A stretch of DNA of 31,422 nt from Pseudocoprococcus catus (GTDB taxonomy: Bacteria > Bacillota > Clostridia > Lachnospirales > Lachnospiraceae). Location: NCBI RefSeq assembly GCF_902381825.1, contig NZ_LR698973.1:509179-540600 (forward strand), given 5' to 3'. Positions 10,425 through 19,123 of the stretch are shown piece after piece (positions within the stretch are counted from its first letter, which is position 1; every line of letters begins with the position of its first letter). A model generated the notes under the pieces. It made no database searches. It was not told the DNA's origin and saw nothing but the letters and a program-made list of their open reading frames with translations. The position numbers and the translations under genes are program-made.

Positions 10425-10461
10425 TTGTAGTAGTTGTAGGGGGCGTTTACATTGTGGATAA
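10425..10461. promoter_or_regulatory. DnaA-trio array with GC patch and DnaA box (basal unwinding system)
   Basis: Five in-phase triplets on the plus strand, three TAG and two TTG (10425-10439), run into GGGGCG and, 7 bp later, a perfect minus-strand DnaA box (10453-10461). The flank on the other side is the most AT-rich tract of the spacer. The arrangement matches the published DnaA-trio model, in which DnaA loaded at the box extends onto single-stranded trios. Confidence 0.7.
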
Positions 10462-10718
10462 GCTCTACAACCGTGATAAATGCTGACTTCTGGTGGTGAA
10501 ATCACTGTGAATAACTGTTGAAAAAAAATAGGATAACATGGCATTTTTCCACAATTTTTAAAATCGCGTCCCGCTTCGCGGAAAAGGTAAAAAATGAGTA
10601 TCCACCGCTTGTCCACTGCACTATCCACAGGTTATTCACAACGCAAATAAACCATCAACAAATTGTGGATAACTCCTGTGGAAATTCGGTGGAAAACTCG
10701 TTTTATCCAGAGTTTATG

Positions 10719-12086
10719 CTACTTTGGAGGGTTTAACTTCTTGGTGATAATATCAATTGTACTGCGTAACTGCTCATCCTTCTCCAAGTCAGTCTTAATC
10801 TTTTTGATGCCATGAAGAACCGTTGTATGATCTTTATTGCCCAACGCAGCACCGATCGCTGCTAATGAAAGCCCAGTGTATTTCTCACAGAGATACATAC
10901 AGATCTGTCGTGGATAAGAGATATCGCGGCTTCGGTTTTTACCAAGAATATCATCTTTTGTTACCTTATAGTTATAATGCTCTGTTACTGTCTCAATGAT
11001 GACTTCCGGAGTGATCGGTCTTGCTTCATCCGGTGCAATAATATCCTTTAATGCTTCACGGGCCAGATCGGTATCAATTCTGTCTGCGTGTTTCAGACGT
11101 GAAAAGTTGTAAATCTGGCGCAGTGCGCCTTCAAGCTCTCGGATATTGGAGCTGATATGATCAGCAACATAATGAAGCGCATCTACTTCTATATTAATAT
11201 GTTCAAGTTCAGCTCTTTTTACCAGGATAGCAACACGGGTTTCATAATCCGGTGGCTGTACATCAACGGTTAATCCGACTTTGAATCGGGAGATCAGACG
11301 ATCTTCGACACCGACAATATCTTTTGGCGGTTTATCGGATGAAATAACGATCTGTTTTTTATTTTCATACAGTGTGTTAAATGTATGGAAAAATTCTTCC
11401 ATTGTACTGTCTTTGCCGGCAATGAACTGAATATCATCGATCAGGAGCATATCAATATTCCGGTACTTATCTTTAAATGCCTCCTGGGTTTTGTTCTTGA
11501 TGGCTGAAATTAATTCATTGGAGAATGTTTCTGTCGTTGTGTATATAATTTTGTAATCTGGATTGTAGGAAAGAATGTAATGTGCGATGGAATGCATCAA
11601 ATGCGTCTTTCCAAGTCCAACACCTCCGTAGATGAACAGCGGATTGCCGTAATCTCCGGGATCTGATGCGACAGCCAGAGCTGTTGCGTGGGCAAGTTCG
11701 TTGTTTTTACCAACGACAAAAGTATCAAATGTGTAATTAGGATTCAGCGTTTTGTTTGTAATGATCGATGCAGCAGGTTTTTTCTCCGGCTCTACAGTCT
11801 GGGTGGCCTCAATTTTGCCGAGTTCTTCGCTGGTCGTAATGTGAATATCATAAACGTCATTAAAATACTCTGAAATAGTGACTTTCAGAGGCTGTTCGAA
11901 CTTTTTCTTTATATAACTGCACATTTGCTCAAGTTCATTGTTGACGAGAATGGTAATTGTATGACCTTCGACAGAATAGACAGTTAAAGGCTTTATCCAT
12001 GTGTTAAAAGCAACGGGAGAAATGTCATGCTCAATTCTCATAATATCCAATATCTGATCCCAGTTTTCTCGAATTTTGTTAATCAC
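10719..12086 (-). CDS. dnaA: Chromosomal replication initiator protein DnaA
   Basis: The AAA+ initiator that binds DnaA boxes and melts the origin. The 455 residues have normal domain order: N-terminal helicase-loading domain, short linker (about 85-115), AAA+ core with Walker A GGVGLGKTH (154-162) and Walker B LLIDDIQF (214-221), and a C-terminal DNA-binding domain with the signature DHTTVLH (419-425). The start is GTG at 12086 with GGGGG about 6 nt upstream. It is the first gene of the minus-strand replication block and is flanked on both sides by DnaA-box clusters, so it is probably autoregulated. Confidence 0.98.
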   Translation of the reverse strand: MINKIRENWDQILDIMRIEHDISPVAFNTWIKPLTVYSVEGHTITILVNNELEQMCSYIKKKFEQPLKVTISEYFNDVYDIHITTSEELGKIEATQTVEPEKKPAASIITNKTLNPNYTFDTFVVGKNNELAHATALAVASDPGDYGNPLFIYGGVGLGKTHLMHSIAHYILSYNPDYKIIYTTTETFSNELISAIKNKTQEAFKDKYRNIDMLLIDDIQFIAGKDSTMEEFFHTFNTLYENKKQIVISSDKPPKDIVGVEDRLISRFKVGLTVDVQPPDYETRVAILVKRAELEHINIEVDALHYVADHISSNIRELEGALRQIYNFSRLKHADRIDTDLAREALKDIIAPDEARPITPEVIIETVTEHYNYKVTKDDILGKNRSRDISYPRQICMYLCEKYTGLSLAAIGAALGNKDHTTVLHGIKKIKTDLEKDEQLRSTIDIITKKLNPPK

Positions 12087-12120
12087 GATAATCCCCCTAA
12101 TTATAGTTTACTTATTAAAT

Positions 12121-12149
12121 ATTTTATAACATTTTAAATTTTTTTACAA
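12121..12149 (-). promoter_or_regulatory. Likely dnaA promoter
   Basis: Minus-strand TTGTAA (12144-12149), 17 bp, TAAAAT (12121-12126), about 35 bp from the GTG start. The surrounding A/T runs offer other weak -10 sequences, so the exact promoter is uncertain. A perfect DnaA box at 12178 lies about 30 bp upstream, suitable for autoregulation. Confidence 0.45.
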
Positions 12150-12346
12150 TGCTTTTGGTGAAATCTTGTGTGGAAATTGTGGATAACTTTTATCCACCAG
12201 TGTGTATAATATGGAAAATCGCCCCAGTGGGTTTACATAAGATTGGACAAAAATCGTGGAAAAATAGGGGCTGTGAATAAGTTATTCAAATTATACACAC
12301 ATCTTAAAGTGGCATAAACACTGAAAATCTGGTATTTATCCAATAT

Positions 12347-12389
12347 TAATCCACAAGTTATCCACAAGTTATCCACTTTTTGTGGATAA
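12347..12389. promoter_or_regulatory. Phased DnaA-box array
   Basis: Three same-direction boxes start at 12347, 12358 and 12369, exactly 11 bp apart (TAATCCACA, TTATCCACA, TTATCCACT). They are followed by a perfect inverted box at 12381. One-turn spacing puts DnaA on one face of the helix, suited to cooperative assembly. Confidence 0.75.
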
Positions 12390-12518
12390 GGTTATGAAAA
12401 ATAAAATTTTTCCACAACCAGTAGTGAGTAAATTGTGGATAAATCCACATAGCACCTATATGTCGATAAATCGTGGAAAATGCTGCAAAAAATCGTGAAA
12501 AAAAAATAATTGTTTTAC

Positions 12519-12547
12519 TTGACGGAATGAGGGCAAACTAATATAAT
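12519..12547 (+). promoter_or_regulatory. Promoter of rpmH
   Basis: TTGACG (12519-12524), 17 bp, TATAAT (12542-12547), followed by a leader of about 70 nt. The leader can form a small hairpin, GTCTGT (12577-12582) with ATAGAC (12589-12594), ahead of the ribosome site. Confidence 0.85.
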
Positions 12548-12625
12548 AGAATAGATTAGATAATACAATAACGTTAGTCTGTAATTTTATAGACAGCGCA
12601 GGAAGAATAAAGGAGGTGTATACCT

Positions 12626-12760
12626 ATGAAGATGACATTCCAGCCAAAGACAAGACAGAGATCTAAAGTACACGGCTTCAGAAAGAGAATGAGCACTGCT
12701 AACGGCAGAAAAGTTTTAGCAGCCAGAAGAGCTAAAGGAAGAAAAGTTTTATCAGCATAA
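12626..12760 (+). CDS. rpmH: Large-subunit ribosomal protein bL34
   Basis: Forty-four residues beginning [18 protein letters not shown] and ending GRKVLSA, the universal L34 sequence: very basic, with the conserved KRMST and AARRAKGRK segments. AAAGGAGG is 9 nt upstream of the ATG. It is the first gene right of the origin and is followed by a short terminator-like hairpin before rnpA, as in other bacteria where ribosomal L34 is made in excess over RnpA. Confidence 0.97.
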   Translation: MKMTFQPKTRQRSKVHGFRKRMSTANGRKVLAARRAKGRKVLSA

Positions 12761-12796
12761 TCGTACCGTTTCATATGGTATCATAGATGTCAGCTT

Positions 12797-12820
12797 AGGC
12801 CGCAGATTTGTGGCCTTTTT
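12797..12820 (+). terminator. Intrinsic terminator/attenuator between rpmH and rnpA
   Basis: AGGCCGCA (12797-12804) pairs with TGTGGCCT (12809-12816), with one G-U pair and a GATT loop, followed by TTTTTCTTTCTT. Probably partial, lowering rnpA expression relative to rpmH. Confidence 0.8.
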
Positions 12821-12852
12821 CTTTCTTATTCGGGATGATTCGATGATAACCA

Positions 12853-12861
12853 TGATATAAT
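12853..12861 (+). promoter_or_regulatory. Possible extended -10 promoter for rnpA
   Basis: TGATATAAT (TG at 12853, -10 at 12856-12861) lies after the attenuator and 25 bp before the rnpA start. No convincing -35 is seen. Confidence 0.35.
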
Positions 12862-12886
12862 TTTGAGAAAGAAATGGAAGAATAGA

Positions 12887-13246
12887 ATGGAATATTCAGA
12901 ATCATTAAAGAAAAACAGGGATTTTAAAACTGTATATGGTAATGGAAAGTCACGTGCGAATAAATATTTGGTCATGTACGTGATGAAGAATGGAACAGAG
13001 AAGAACAGAATTGGTATATCTGTCAGTAAAAAGGTTGGCAATAGCGTTGTCAGACATCATCTGACACGTTTGATCAGAGAAATTTATCGTTTAAATGAAC
13101 ATCATTTTAAAAAGGGACTGGATATCATATTTATTGTCAGAGTCAATGCGAAGAAGATTGATTATCACACACTGGAGAAGGCATTGATGCATGTGGCAGA
13201 TATCCACAGAGTTTTGGAAAAGAGCCGTAATGAGCAAAATGAGTAG
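12887..13246 (+). CDS. rnpA: Ribonuclease P protein component
   Basis: The protein cofactor of RNase P, which binds the RNA subunit and pre-tRNA leader. The 119 residues start [17 protein letters not shown], the usual RnpA N-terminus; an upstream in-frame TTG at 12863 is less likely. The core reads [19 protein letters not shown] then LTRLIRE. The highly conserved RNR motif (normally RNR then KRLIRE) is changed to RHH here. The start has only a weak GGAAG site. The gene overlaps yidD and belongs to the rpmH-rnpA-yidD-yidC-jag cluster. Confidence 0.95.
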   Translation: MEYSESLKKNRDFKTVYGNGKSRANKYLVMYVMKNGTEKNRIGISVSKKVGNSVVRHHLTRLIREIYRLNEHHFKKGLDIIFIVRVNAKKIDYHTLEKALMHVADIHRVLEKSRNEQNE

Positions 13247-13448
13247 AATTTTAATAGCGATGATCAGATTTTACAGAAAATATATCTCGCCGATGAAAAG
13301 GGGATGCTGTATTTATATTCCGACCTGTTCGCAGTATGCAATTGAAGCTATTATGAAGTATGGTGCTGTTAAAGGGAGTTATCTGGCAGCCAGAAGAATT
13401 TTAAGATGTCATCCGTTTGCGAAGGGTGGTTATGATCCTGTTCCATAA
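13230..13448 (+). CDS. yidD: Membrane protein insertion efficiency factor YidD
   Basis: A small membrane-associated protein of 72 residues thought to assist YidC-dependent insertion. The family motif [15 protein letters not shown] is intact, with the three cysteines, and the C-terminus [17 protein letters not shown] is typical. The ATG at 13230 overlaps rnpA by 17 nt and has a GGAAAAGAG site; a second ATG at 13239 (MSRILIAM) is also possible. A longer in-frame N-terminus exists but lies inside rnpA and is not conserved in the family. Confidence 0.94.
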   Translation: MSKMSRILIAMIRFYRKYISPMKRGCCIYIPTCSQYAIEAIMKYGAVKGSYLAARRILRCHPFAKGGYDPVP

Positions 13449-13466
13449 ACCAAGGAGGGCAATACG

Positions 13467-14756
13467 TTGAGTATTTTAGTTTTGACACAGACCGGGGGCA
13501 TTTTGAAGCCTTTTGCTATTATCCTCGGTTTCATTATGAACTACATTTATCGATTTCTTCAGATTTTCGGTATTAATAATGTAGCTCTGACGATTATTTT
13601 GTTTACGTTGGTTATCAATGTGCTGATGATTCCATTGACGGTCAAGCAGCAGAAGTTTTCGAAGATGTCTTCTTTGATGAACCCCGAACTTCAGAAGGTT
13701 CAGAAGAAGTATCAGAACCGTAAAGATGAAAAGTCTATGCGTATGATGCAGGCTGAGACACAGGCAATTTATGACAAGTACGGCGCAAGTCCGACAGGCG
13801 GATGTCTGCCGATGCTGATCCAGCTGCCAATCCTGTTTGCATTGTATCGTGTTATTTATAATGTACCGGCTTATGTTGAACCGGTACGTGAGATTTATGA
13901 ACATATTGCCCAGCCAATCATGAGTGCATCAGGTGCCGGCGATATTATGACAACACTGATCAAGGAAATGAGTCTGAGAGTTTCCAATTTTGATATTAGC
14001 AATATCAATAAGGTTATTGATGCACTTTATGTTGTTAAGAGTACAGGATGGAGTGCCGTCAGCGATGCATTTTCCGGCAGTGCAGATGTTGTGAATGCGA
14101 TTTCTCAGTATTCTTCAGAAATCATCAGAATGAACAGTATTCCGGGCGGATTGAATATTGCGGATGCACCGGTTATTTTCGGTAATGGCTTCAAAGGTAT
14201 TTTCCCAGGTGTACTGATTCCGATTCTTGCAGGTGTTTCACAGTGGGCGAACCTGAAGGTTTCTCAGAGAAGTCAGCCTAAACCGGATCTGGATTCTACA
14301 ATGGGCAGCACAATGAATACGATGAACATGATGATGCCGTTGATGTCTGTGTTCTTCTGTATTACACTTCCTTCCGGTATGGGTATTTACTGGATCGCAA
14401 GTGCTGTATTCAGAACAATCATTTACCTGTTTATTGATAAGTTCTTTAATACCAAGAGTGTAGATGATATTATCGAGGCTAATAAAGAGAAAGCTGCAAA
14501 GAAAGCCGAGAAACGCGGTGAACAGAACGCAAAACTTGAAGAATATGCAGCTATGAAGACAAAGAATATTGATCGTCGTTCTATTTCTCAGATTGCTAAT
14601 GCAGGCAAAGGCAATGGAGATGCAAAGGCAGAGAAGAAGAGTGAATCTTCCAATGCCGGAGGAAAGAGCAGCAAGAAGGTTGATAAGAACAATGCAGAGG
14701 CGGATAAGAAGTCCATATCCGGATATGCGCATATGCTGAATCGACATGACGATTAA
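13467..14756 (+). CDS. yidC: Membrane protein insertase YidC/OxaA (SpoIIIJ type)
   Basis: A Sec-partner and stand-alone insertase. The 429 residues start with TTG at 13467, supported by AGGAGGG 7 nt upstream. The core helices are recognisable: ALTIILFTLVINVLMIPL, the charged hairpin KQQKFSKMSSLMNPELQ, GGCLPMLIQLPILFALY, and MMMPLMSVFFCITLPSG. A long extracytoplasmic insert (about 150-245) separates helices 2 and 3. No lipobox is evident at the N-terminus, unlike Bacillus YidC lipoproteins. The lysine-rich tail (about 340-420) probably contacts the ribosome. It lies 18 nt after yidD and 17 nt before jag. Confidence 0.96.
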   Translation: MSILVLTQTGGILKPFAIILGFIMNYIYRFLQIFGINNVALTIILFTLVINVLMIPLTVKQQKFSKMSSLMNPELQKVQKKYQNRKDEKSMRMMQAETQAIYDKYGASPTGGCLPMLIQLPILFALYRVIYNVPAYVEPVREIYEHIAQPIMSASGAGDIMTTLIKEMSLRVSNFDISNINKVIDALYVVKSTGWSAVSDAFSGSADVVNAISQYSSEIIRMNSIPGGLNIADAPVIFGNGFKGIFPGVLIPILAGVSQWANLKVSQRSQPKPDLDSTMGSTMNTMNMMMPLMSVFFCITLPSGMGIYWIASAVFRTIIYLFIDKFFNTKSVDDIIEANKEKAAKKAEKRGEQNAKLEEYAAMKTKNIDRRSISQIANAGKGNGDAKAEKKSESSNAGGKSSKKVDKNNAEADKKSISGYAHMLNRHDD

Positions 14757-14773
14757 TTTGGGGGATTACACGC

Positions 14774-15568
14774 ATGGAATATATTGAAGTAAGTGCGAAG
14801 ACAGTTGAAGATGCTATTTCCGAAGCTGCTATTAAGCTTGAAGTGCCAAGCGATAAGATTGAATATGAAGTAATTACTGAAGGAAGCACAGGTTTCTTAG
14901 GACTGATCGGCAGCAAGCCGGCAGTGATTAAAGCACGTAAGAAGTTCAATCTTCTTGACCATACAAAGGATTTCCTTGCAAGACTGTTTAAAGCTATGAA
15001 TGTGGATGTCAATAGTACAGTGGATTATGATGAAGAGAGCAGAACAATGAATATTGTCTTTGATGGTGAAGACATGGGTCTGCTGATCGGTAAGAGAGGA
15101 CAGACACTGGATTCTCTTCAGTACATCATCAGTCTGGTTGTGAACAAGGAAAGTGATTCTTATATCCGCATTAAAGTGGACACAGAGAATTATCGTGAGA
15201 GAAGAAAGGCAACACTTGAGAATCTTGCGAAGAATCTTGCCTATAAGGTGAAGAGAACAAGACGACCGGTATCCCTTGAGCCAATGAATCCTTATGAGCG
15301 CCGTGTGATTCATTCTGTACTTCAGAATGACCGTTATGTAGAAACACACAGTGAAGGTGAGGAACCATACCGTAAGGTTGTGATTACTTTAAAGAAAGAT
15401 TACCGGGAGAGAAGTCCTAGAAGTGGTTACAACCGTGAGGGACGCTATAATCGTGAAAATAATTATAACCGCGAGAGAGGCTATAGAAGAGAACGTTCTT
15501 ACAGCCGTGAAGAAGTTGAAAGACCTGCGGAGAATAATGAGAATAACGATAGTAATGATAATGTCTGA
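14774..15568 (+). CDS. khpB: RNA-binding protein KhpB/Jag (SpoIIIJ-associated)
   Basis: Contains a Jag_N domain (about 1-55, KTVEDAISEAAIKLEV and STGFLGLIGSKPAVI), a KH domain with the GKRG loop at 106-109, and an R3H domain (about 150-205, PMNPYERRVIHSVLQ). The 264 residues are longer than most because of an arginine-rich C-terminal tail made of five tandem six-residue units of the form Y-x-R-E-x-x (about 219-246), followed by an asparagine/acid end. KhpB works with KhpA as a global RNA-binding partner affecting cell elongation and division. The GGGGGAT site lies 7 nt upstream of the start codon. Confidence 0.95.
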   Translation: MEYIEVSAKTVEDAISEAAIKLEVPSDKIEYEVITEGSTGFLGLIGSKPAVIKARKKFNLLDHTKDFLARLFKAMNVDVNSTVDYDEESRTMNIVFDGEDMGLLIGKRGQTLDSLQYIISLVVNKESDSYIRIKVDTENYRERRKATLENLAKNLAYKVKRTRRPVSLEPMNPYERRVIHSVLQNDRYVETHSEGEEPYRKVVITLKKDYRERSPRSGYNREGRYNRENNYNRERGYRRERSYSREEVERPAENNENNDSNDNV

Positions 15569-15624
15569 TGCAGGCAGCACGCCGGAGGCGTTCTTGAATG
15601 TATAAATCTGGCATATGATCAGGG

Positions 15625-15693
15625 AGCTGTCGCATCAGTAAGGCGTGTATTCTATTTGATGGAATACGAAGCCCGGGATGCGGCAGCTTTTTT
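15625..15693 (+). terminator. Terminator after khpB
   Basis: AGCTGTCGCATC (15625-15636) pairs with GATGCGGCAGCT (15677-15688), with one wobble, followed by TTTTTT. The long loop contains a second perfect hairpin, GTATTC (15647-15652) with GAATAC (15662-15667). The rest of the 202-bp gap before mnmE shows a small GGCAC-TTG-GTGCC hairpin (15737-15749) just before the mnmE ribosome site and no clear promoter. Confidence 0.8.
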
Positions 15694-15770
15694 GTGTCGG
15701 CAGGAATTTGGGTGGAATTTTCTGTGACACCGAAAGGGCACTTGGTGCCGGGATGTGCAGGAGGTAGAAA

Positions 15771-17147
15771 ATGCAGAGTGACACAATTGCAGCGATATCC
15801 ACAGGCATGACGAATGCAGGTATCGGAAAAGTAAGGCTCAGCGGCGATGATGCGGTGACGATTGTTGACCGGATCTACAGAAGCCCTGGCGGCAGAAAGA
15901 GACTGAGTGATGTCTCAACACATACGATTCACTATGGTTATATTTATGATGGAGACTGCCTCATTGATGAGGTCATGGTATTGATTATGAGGGGGCCGAA
16001 CAGCTATACAAGAGAGGACGTTGTCGAGATAGATTGTCACGGCGGTGTGGTTGTTATGAAAAAGCTCCTTGAGACGGTATTGAAATACGGCGCCAGACTG
16101 GCAGAACCGGGAGAATTTACAAAGCGTGCCTTTTTGAATGGACGGATTGATCTGTCTCAGGCGGAGGCCGTGATTGATGTTATTAATGCGAAAAGTGATA
16201 TGGCACTGGAGAGTTCTCTGAACCAGTTAAGAGGAAGTGTCAAGAAAAGTATAGAGAAGTTAAGAAAAGGAATTATAGGCAATATTGCGTTTATTGAAGC
16301 GGCTCTGGATGATCCTGAACACATTCAGGCAGAAGGTTTTGGCGATGAGTTGGCTGTTCAGGTGCGCGGGTATATGGCAGAACTTCAGAAAATGCTGGAT
16401 TCCGCAGATAATGGCCGTCTGGTCAAGGAGGGAATCAAGACTGTTATTCTGGGAAAGCCGAACGCAGGAAAGTCTTCATTGATGAATGTACTTCTGGGTG
16501 AGAATAGAGCCATTGTCACGGAAATTGCCGGCACAACCAGGGATACGCTGGAGGAACATGTCAGTATACATGGTATTCCGCTGAATATTATCGATACGGC
16601 CGGCATTCGTCAGACAGAGGATGTTGTGGAGAAAATCGGTGTCAGGAAGGCAATCGACTTTGCGGAGGAAGCGGATCTGATTATCTATGTTGTAGATAGT
16701 TCAACGGAGATGGATCAGAATGACGATGACATTATTCGGATGATCCAGAGCAAAAAGGTCATTGTGCTGATGAATAAATCAGATCTCCGGCCGGTTGTGT
16801 CACGCTCAGATATTGAGAAGCAGCTGCAGGCACCGATAATTGAAATATCAGCCAGAGAAGAAACAGGACTGGATATTTTTGAGGATACATTGAAAGACAT
16901 GTTTTTCGCAGGTGATATTCACTACAACGATGAGCTTTGCATTACCAACGTGAGACATAAAGCTGCGATTGCAGCAGCGCTTGAAAGCCTCAAAATGGTG
17001 ATGCACAGCATAGAAGATGGGATGCCGGAGGATTTCTTCTCAATAGATCTGATGGATGCTTATGAGCAGCTGGGACATATTATCGGTGAAGCAGTGGAAG
17101 ATGATCTGGTGGATACAATTTTCAGTGATTTCTGCATGGGAAAATAA
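15771..17147 (+). CDS. mnmE: tRNA modification GTPase MnmE (TrmE)
   Basis: With MnmG it installs the aminomethyl-type group at C5 of the wobble uridine (U34). The N-terminal tetrahydrofolate-binding domain includes [19 protein letters not shown]. The inserted G domain has P-loop GKPNAGKSS (228-236), G2 GTTRDT (254-259), DTAG (275-278) and NKSD (335-338). The C-terminus ends FCMGK with the conserved cysteine C455. At 458 residues it is full length. AGGAGGT is 5 nt upstream, and mnmG follows after 14 nt. Confidence 0.97.
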   Translation: MQSDTIAAISTGMTNAGIGKVRLSGDDAVTIVDRIYRSPGGRKRLSDVSTHTIHYGYIYDGDCLIDEVMVLIMRGPNSYTREDVVEIDCHGGVVVMKKLLETVLKYGARLAEPGEFTKRAFLNGRIDLSQAEAVIDVINAKSDMALESSLNQLRGSVKKSIEKLRKGIIGNIAFIEAALDDPEHIQAEGFGDELAVQVRGYMAELQKMLDSADNGRLVKEGIKTVILGKPNAGKSSLMNVLLGENRAIVTEIAGTTRDTLEEHVSIHGIPLNIIDTAGIRQTEDVVEKIGVRKAIDFAEEADLIIYVVDSSTEMDQNDDDIIRMIQSKKVIVLMNKSDLRPVVSRSDIEKQLQAPIIEISAREETGLDIFEDTLKDMFFAGDIHYNDELCITNVRHKAAIAAALESLKMVMHSIEDGMPEDFFSIDLMDAYEQLGHIIGEAVEDDLVDTIFSDFCMGK

Positions 17148-17161
17148 AGGAGTACAAAACG

Positions 17162-19111
17162 GTGGAATATAAATACGAAGCATACGATGTGGCGGTCATA
17201 GGCGCTGGACATGCAGGCTGTGAAGCGGCCCTCGCCTGTGCGCGTCTCGGACTTAAGACGATTATTTTTACAATTAGTGTTGAAAGCATTGCAATGATGC
17301 CTTGCAATCCGAATATTGGCGGCAGCTCAAAGGGACATCTTGTCAGGGAAATCGATGCCCTTGGCGGTGAGATGGGAAAGAATATAGATAAGACATTCAT
17401 TCAGTCAAAAATGTTAAATAGTTCAAAGGGACCTGCGGTTCATTCTCTCCGTGCACAGGCTGATAAAGCGGATTACAGCCGAAAAATGCGCCAGACCCTT
17501 GAGAATACAGATAATCTGACAATCAAACAGGCTGAGATTGTGGACATTATCGTGGAAGAAGGATGTATGACAGGTGTGAAGACGCATACAGGCGGAATTT
17601 ATCCATGTAAAGCGGCTGTGCTTGCCACAGGTACTTATTTGAAGGCCAGATGTTTGTGCGGTGAAACAATTACTTATACAGGTCCAAACGGATTAAAGGC
17701 GGCTAATGATCTGTCTGAAGCCCTTAAGAGAGAGGGGATTGAGCTGGTACGTTTTAAGACCGGAACTCCGGCCAGAATGGACAAGAGAACCATTGACTTC
17801 AGTAAGATGGCGGAGCAGTTTGGGGATGAGACGGTTGTGCCGTTTTCATTTACAACGGATCCGGCATCGGTACAGAAGGAGCAGGTTTCTTGCTGGCTGA
17901 CTTATACCAATGAGGAAACACATCAGATCATCAGAAACAATTTGGATCGTTCACCGATTTATGCGGGTATTATTGAGGGAACAGGGCCAAGATATTGTCC
18001 GTCTATTGAGGATAAAGTTGTCAAGTTTGCCGATAAAAACAGACATCAGGTTTTTCTGGAGCCTGAGGGGCTTTATACAAATGAAATGTATGTGGGAGGT
18101 ATGTCCAGTTCTCTTCCGGAGGATGTTCAGTATCAGATGTATCATACGGTGCCGGGACTTGAACATGCGAAGATTGTCCGTAATGCTTATGCGATAGAAT
18201 ATGATTGTATTCCGGCTACGCAGTTGAAACCAACGTTGGAATTCAAGAAAATCAGTGGTCTGTTCAGCGGCGGTCAGTTTAATGGCAGTTCGGGATACGA
18301 GGAAGCGGCGGCACAGGGATTGATGGCCGGTATTAATGCGGCGATGAAGGTGCTTGGAAGGGAGCAGGTGATCCTGAAGCGTTCGGATGCTTATATTGGT
18401 GTTCTGATTGATGATCTGGTTACGAAAGAAACCCATGAACCGTACCGAATGATGACATCCAGGGCAGAATATAGACTGCTTCTCAGACAGGATAATGCTG
18501 ATCAGAGATTAACAGCAATTGGTCATGATATCGGTCTGATTGATGATATAAGATATCAACACCTGCTTCAGAAGGAAGTGTTGATTTATCGGGAGATTGA
18601 ACGTGTCAGCCATGTCAATATCGGTGCGGGTCCGAAGACACAGAAATTGTTGGAAGCATGCGGCAGTACACCATTGAAAACAGCTGCTACATTGGCTGAG
18701 TTGATCCGCAGACCTGAGCTGAATTATAAGATGTTGGCAGATATTGATGAGGATAGACCTGAATTGCCGGATGAGGTGACTGATCAGGTAGAGATCAGCA
18801 TTAAATATGAGGGCTATATAAAACGTCAGCTGAGTCAGGTAGAGAAGTTTAAGAAACTTGAAAGTAAGACACTTCCGGAAGATATCTGTTATTCAGATAT
18901 CCATGGCCTTAGAATTGAGGCACAGCAGAAGCTGGATAAGATTAAACCGGTTTCAATCGGCCAGGCGTCACGTATATCCGGTGTTACACCTGCAGATATT
19001 TCTGTTTTGCTGATTCATTTGTCTCAGGGTGGTCAGAAGCAGCATATGCAGGACATGCACAACGATGAAAAGCCGGAAAATGATACACATGAAACCGCCA
19101 ATAGAGAATAA
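17162..19111 (+). CDS. mnmG: tRNA uridine-5-carboxymethylaminomethyl modification enzyme MnmG (GidA)
   Basis: The FAD-dependent partner of MnmE. The Rossmann motif [14 protein letters not shown] starts at residue 11. The family segments [19 protein letters not shown] and [19 protein letters not shown] are intact, and the C-terminal domain that binds MnmE and tRNA is present ([17 protein letters not shown]). The 649 residues include an extra, poorly conserved tail rich in H, D, E and N (after about 625). The start is GTG at 17162, with AAAGGAG about 9 nt upstream. The stop codon abuts the first possible rsmG start. Confidence 0.97.
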   Translation: MEYKYEAYDVAVIGAGHAGCEAALACARLGLKTIIFTISVESIAMMPCNPNIGGSSKGHLVREIDALGGEMGKNIDKTFIQSKMLNSSKGPAVHSLRAQADKADYSRKMRQTLENTDNLTIKQAEIVDIIVEEGCMTGVKTHTGGIYPCKAAVLATGTYLKARCLCGETITYTGPNGLKAANDLSEALKREGIELVRFKTGTPARMDKRTIDFSKMAEQFGDETVVPFSFTTDPASVQKEQVSCWLTYTNEETHQIIRNNLDRSPIYAGIIEGTGPRYCPSIEDKVVKFADKNRHQVFLEPEGLYTNEMYVGGMSSSLPEDVQYQMYHTVPGLEHAKIVRNAYAIEYDCIPATQLKPTLEFKKISGLFSGGQFNGSSGYEEAAAQGLMAGINAAMKVLGREQVILKRSDAYIGVLIDDLVTKETHEPYRMMTSRAEYRLLLRQDNADQRLTAIGHDIGLIDDIRYQHLLQKEVLIYREIERVSHVNIGAGPKTQKLLEACGSTPLKTAATLAELIRRPELNYKMLADIDEDRPELPDEVTDQVEISIKYEGYIKRQLSQVEKFKKLESKTLPEDICYSDIHGLRIEAQQKLDKIKPVSIGQASRISGVTPADISVLLIHLSQGGQKQHMQDMHNDEKPENDTHETANRE

Positions 19112-19123
19112 ATGAGGAAAAAT

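Larger units (their letters stand above)
10316..10718. other. oriC: Origin of replication, part 2 (dnaA-dnaN spacer with unwinding element)
   Basis: This 403-bp gap has no gene. Perfect DnaA boxes lie at 10357-10365 (plus), 10453-10461 (minus) and 10664-10672 (minus). One-mismatch boxes lie at 10506-10514, 10545-10553, 10621-10629, 10632-10640 and about 10704-10712. Next to the box at 10453 come a GC patch (GGGGCG, 10440-10445), trinucleotide repeats (TTG TAG TAG TTG TAG, 10425-10439) and an AT-rich alternating tract (about 10398-10424). This is the order described for the Bacillus subtilis unwinding module. A CCGC-TTC-GCGG hairpin occurs near 10571-10581. Confidence 0.85.
12087..12518. other. 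oriC: Origin of replication, part 1 (dnaA-rpmH spacer)
   Basis: A gene-free region packed with DnaA boxes. Perfect copies lie at 12178-12186 (minus), 12358-12366 (plus), 12381-12389 (minus) and 12434-12442 (minus). One-mismatch copies lie at 12190, 12201, 12272, 12291, 12347, 12369, 12408 and 12461. An AT-rich stretch (12100-12150) abuts the dnaA start. A repeated AAATCGTGGAAAA motif (12251, 12468, degenerate at 12490) is a weaker TTTTCCACG-type box. Transcription diverges here: minus on the left, plus on the right. Confidence 0.9.
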
